From contig USJQ01000061.1 of NCBI GenBank assembly GCA_900554985.1, positions 1-6,591 of the forward strand: 6,591 bases of DNA, in the 5' to 3' direction. The notes under the pieces were generated by a model, which had not been told where the DNA came from, ran no database searches, and saw nothing but the letters and a program-made list of their open reading frames with translations. The DNA comes from an uncultured Collinsella sp. Lineage in GTDB: Bacteria; Actinomycetota; Coriobacteriia; Coriobacteriales; Coriobacteriaceae. Position 1 is the first letter of the stretch; the number at the start of each line of letters is the position of its first letter. The position numbers were made by a program, and so were the translations under genes. Shown one piece after another: positions 5,764-6,591 of the stretch.

Positions 5764-6591
5764 ATCTTTCCTGTTTCTCGATGTAGTTTTGCTTAATGAC
5801 ATGCGTCGCCCGTTCGTAGTCGCTGGCAACGTAAGCAGCGTAAAGGGCATCGACAACCATAAGCTGGGCCATACGCGAAGCCATGGCACCGCTGCGGACC
5901 AAGGGTTCACTCGCAGCAACGCCGAGCACGGCATCGGCCATGGTGGCAAGCTTGGATGATCCATCTACTTTGGTAACGGCCACAACGGGACAGTTGTGAC
6001 GTTGAGCCTCGGCGGTGCAGTCCAGCACCTCTTGCGTCAAGCCCGAGTAGCTAAAGGCGATTGCCATATCGCCCTCATGCATGTTCTTGGCACATAAGAG
6101 CTGATCATGCCAGTCGTCGTACAGATGGCACTCTTTGTCGACACGCATGAGCTTTTGCGCCAGGTCGTGCGCGACCAAACGAGAGGCACCAATACCGAAC
6201 AGATTGACCGCGCGTGCCCGCTTAAGACGGGCCGCGCATCGCTCCAAGACGGTGTAATCGAGCGTTCGCGCCGTCGCCTCGATCGTGCGCACGTTGCTTT
6301 TCATCACCTTCCCCACGATACGTTCGACGCTGTCATCCATGGAGATGTCCTCGAGGGCTACGTCTTTCTTGTCACCTAAGAGCGCCAGCTCGGCAATCAG
6401 TTCGCGCTGGAACTCCTTGTAGCCCGCAAAACCCAAACGCTTGCAAAAGCGCAAAATGCTCGAGGGCGAGGAGAACGTGACATCGGCAAGACCGCGGACG
6501 GACAGCCCGACCACCTCGTGCGGATGAGCGCTTACATATGCGATGACATTGCGTTCCGCCGGGCTCGCGCTGAGCTCACGCTCGCGAAGCC
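5762..6591 (-). CDS. murR: RpiR-family HTH-SIS regulator, MurR-like (5' end off window)
   Basis: The frame is open to the right edge and yields 275 residues plus stop; the true start lies beyond 6591. An internal GTG at 6514 could be taken as a start, but the residues upstream of it (LSASPAERNVIAYVSAHP) are the first helix of the RpiR N-terminal domain, so it is not the start. Numbering from the edge, the helix-turn-helix spans about 31-60 (VRGLADVTFSSPSSILRF, then KRLGFAGYKEF). The C-terminal SIS domain spans about 124-255, with FGIGASR (131-137) and the phosphosugar motif FSYSG (179-183). RpiR proteins are about 280-290 long, so only some ten residues are missing. MurR represses murQP and responds to MurNAc-6P in E. 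coli. Here it is the first visible gene of the operon it should control, co-directional and ten bases from murQ, so autoregulation is likely. The operator would be beyond the edge. Confidence 0.92.
   Translation of the reverse strand, partial: LRERELSASPAERNVIAYVSAHPHEVVGLSVRGLADVTFSSPSSILRFCKRLGFAGYKEFQRELIAELALLGDKKDVALEDISMDDSVERIVGKVMKSNVRTIEATARTLDYTVLERCAARLKRARAVNLFGIGASRLVAHDLAQKLMRVDKECHLYDDWHDQLLCAKNMHEGDMAIAFSYSGLTQEVLDCTAEAQRHNCPVVAVTKVDGSSKLATMADAVLGVAASEPLVRSGAMASRMAQLMVVDALYAAYVASDYERATHVIKQNYIEKQER

Noticed and set aside
5752..5964. 71-residue N-terminal extension of MurQ in the same frame
   Set aside because: It overlaps the SIS-encoding part of murR, has no MurQ similarity, and a good Shine-Dalgarno plus the family N-terminus sit at ATG 5751.

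Overview
The window looks like chromosomal DNA from a high-GC gut actinobacterium of the Coriobacteriia, most likely Collinsella or a close relative. This rests on base composition, codon use and the general look of the proteins, not on a database match. Almost everything is transcribed leftward; only one small orphan gene reads rightward. There is no insertion sequence, CRISPR array, rRNA or phage module.

Left part (1-945, minus strand): a tRNA-Gln(CTG) / tRNA-Glu(CTC) pair, both with encoded CCA, is driven by a recognisable sigma-70 type promoter (902-907 / 879-884). It ends in a compact intrinsic terminator with a GCAA loop. Beyond it, running off the left edge, is a regulator that joins a TPR-like helical N-terminus to an ArsR/SmtB winged helix. 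An AT-rich inverted repeat lies just upstream of the tRNA promoter.

Middle part (946-2169): from 946 to 1110 I see nothing convincing. A small orphan protein (1111-1521, plus) follows. Then comes an array of three 46-bp imperfect palindromes at an exact 62-bp period (1541-1710), lying between convergent genes. An ArsC/Spx-family thioredoxin-fold protein (1718-2077, minus) closes this part.

Right part (2170-6591, minus strand): a murein-sugar salvage operon in the order murR - murQ - murP - mupG. MurP would import and 6-phosphorylate MurNAc or MurNAc-GlcNAc through the PTS. MupG (DUF871 family) would hydrolyse MurNAc-6P-GlcNAc to MurNAc-6P and GlcNAc. MurQ would remove the lactyl ether to give GlcNAc-6P and D-lactate. 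MurR, an RpiR-type HTH-SIS protein, would sense MurNAc-6P. MurP has no EIIA domain, so an EIIA must come from elsewhere. A strong intrinsic terminator lies between murP and mupG, with its U-tract directly touching the mupG Shine-Dalgarno. This makes mupG a candidate for read-through-controlled expression. murR is cut by the right edge, probably missing only a few N-terminal residues.

No wholly new system is evident. The points most worth a second look are the TPR-ArsR fusion, the 62-bp palindrome array, the terminator/Shine-Dalgarno junction before mupG, and the orphan protein, which may be the N-terminal half of a larger regulator family.
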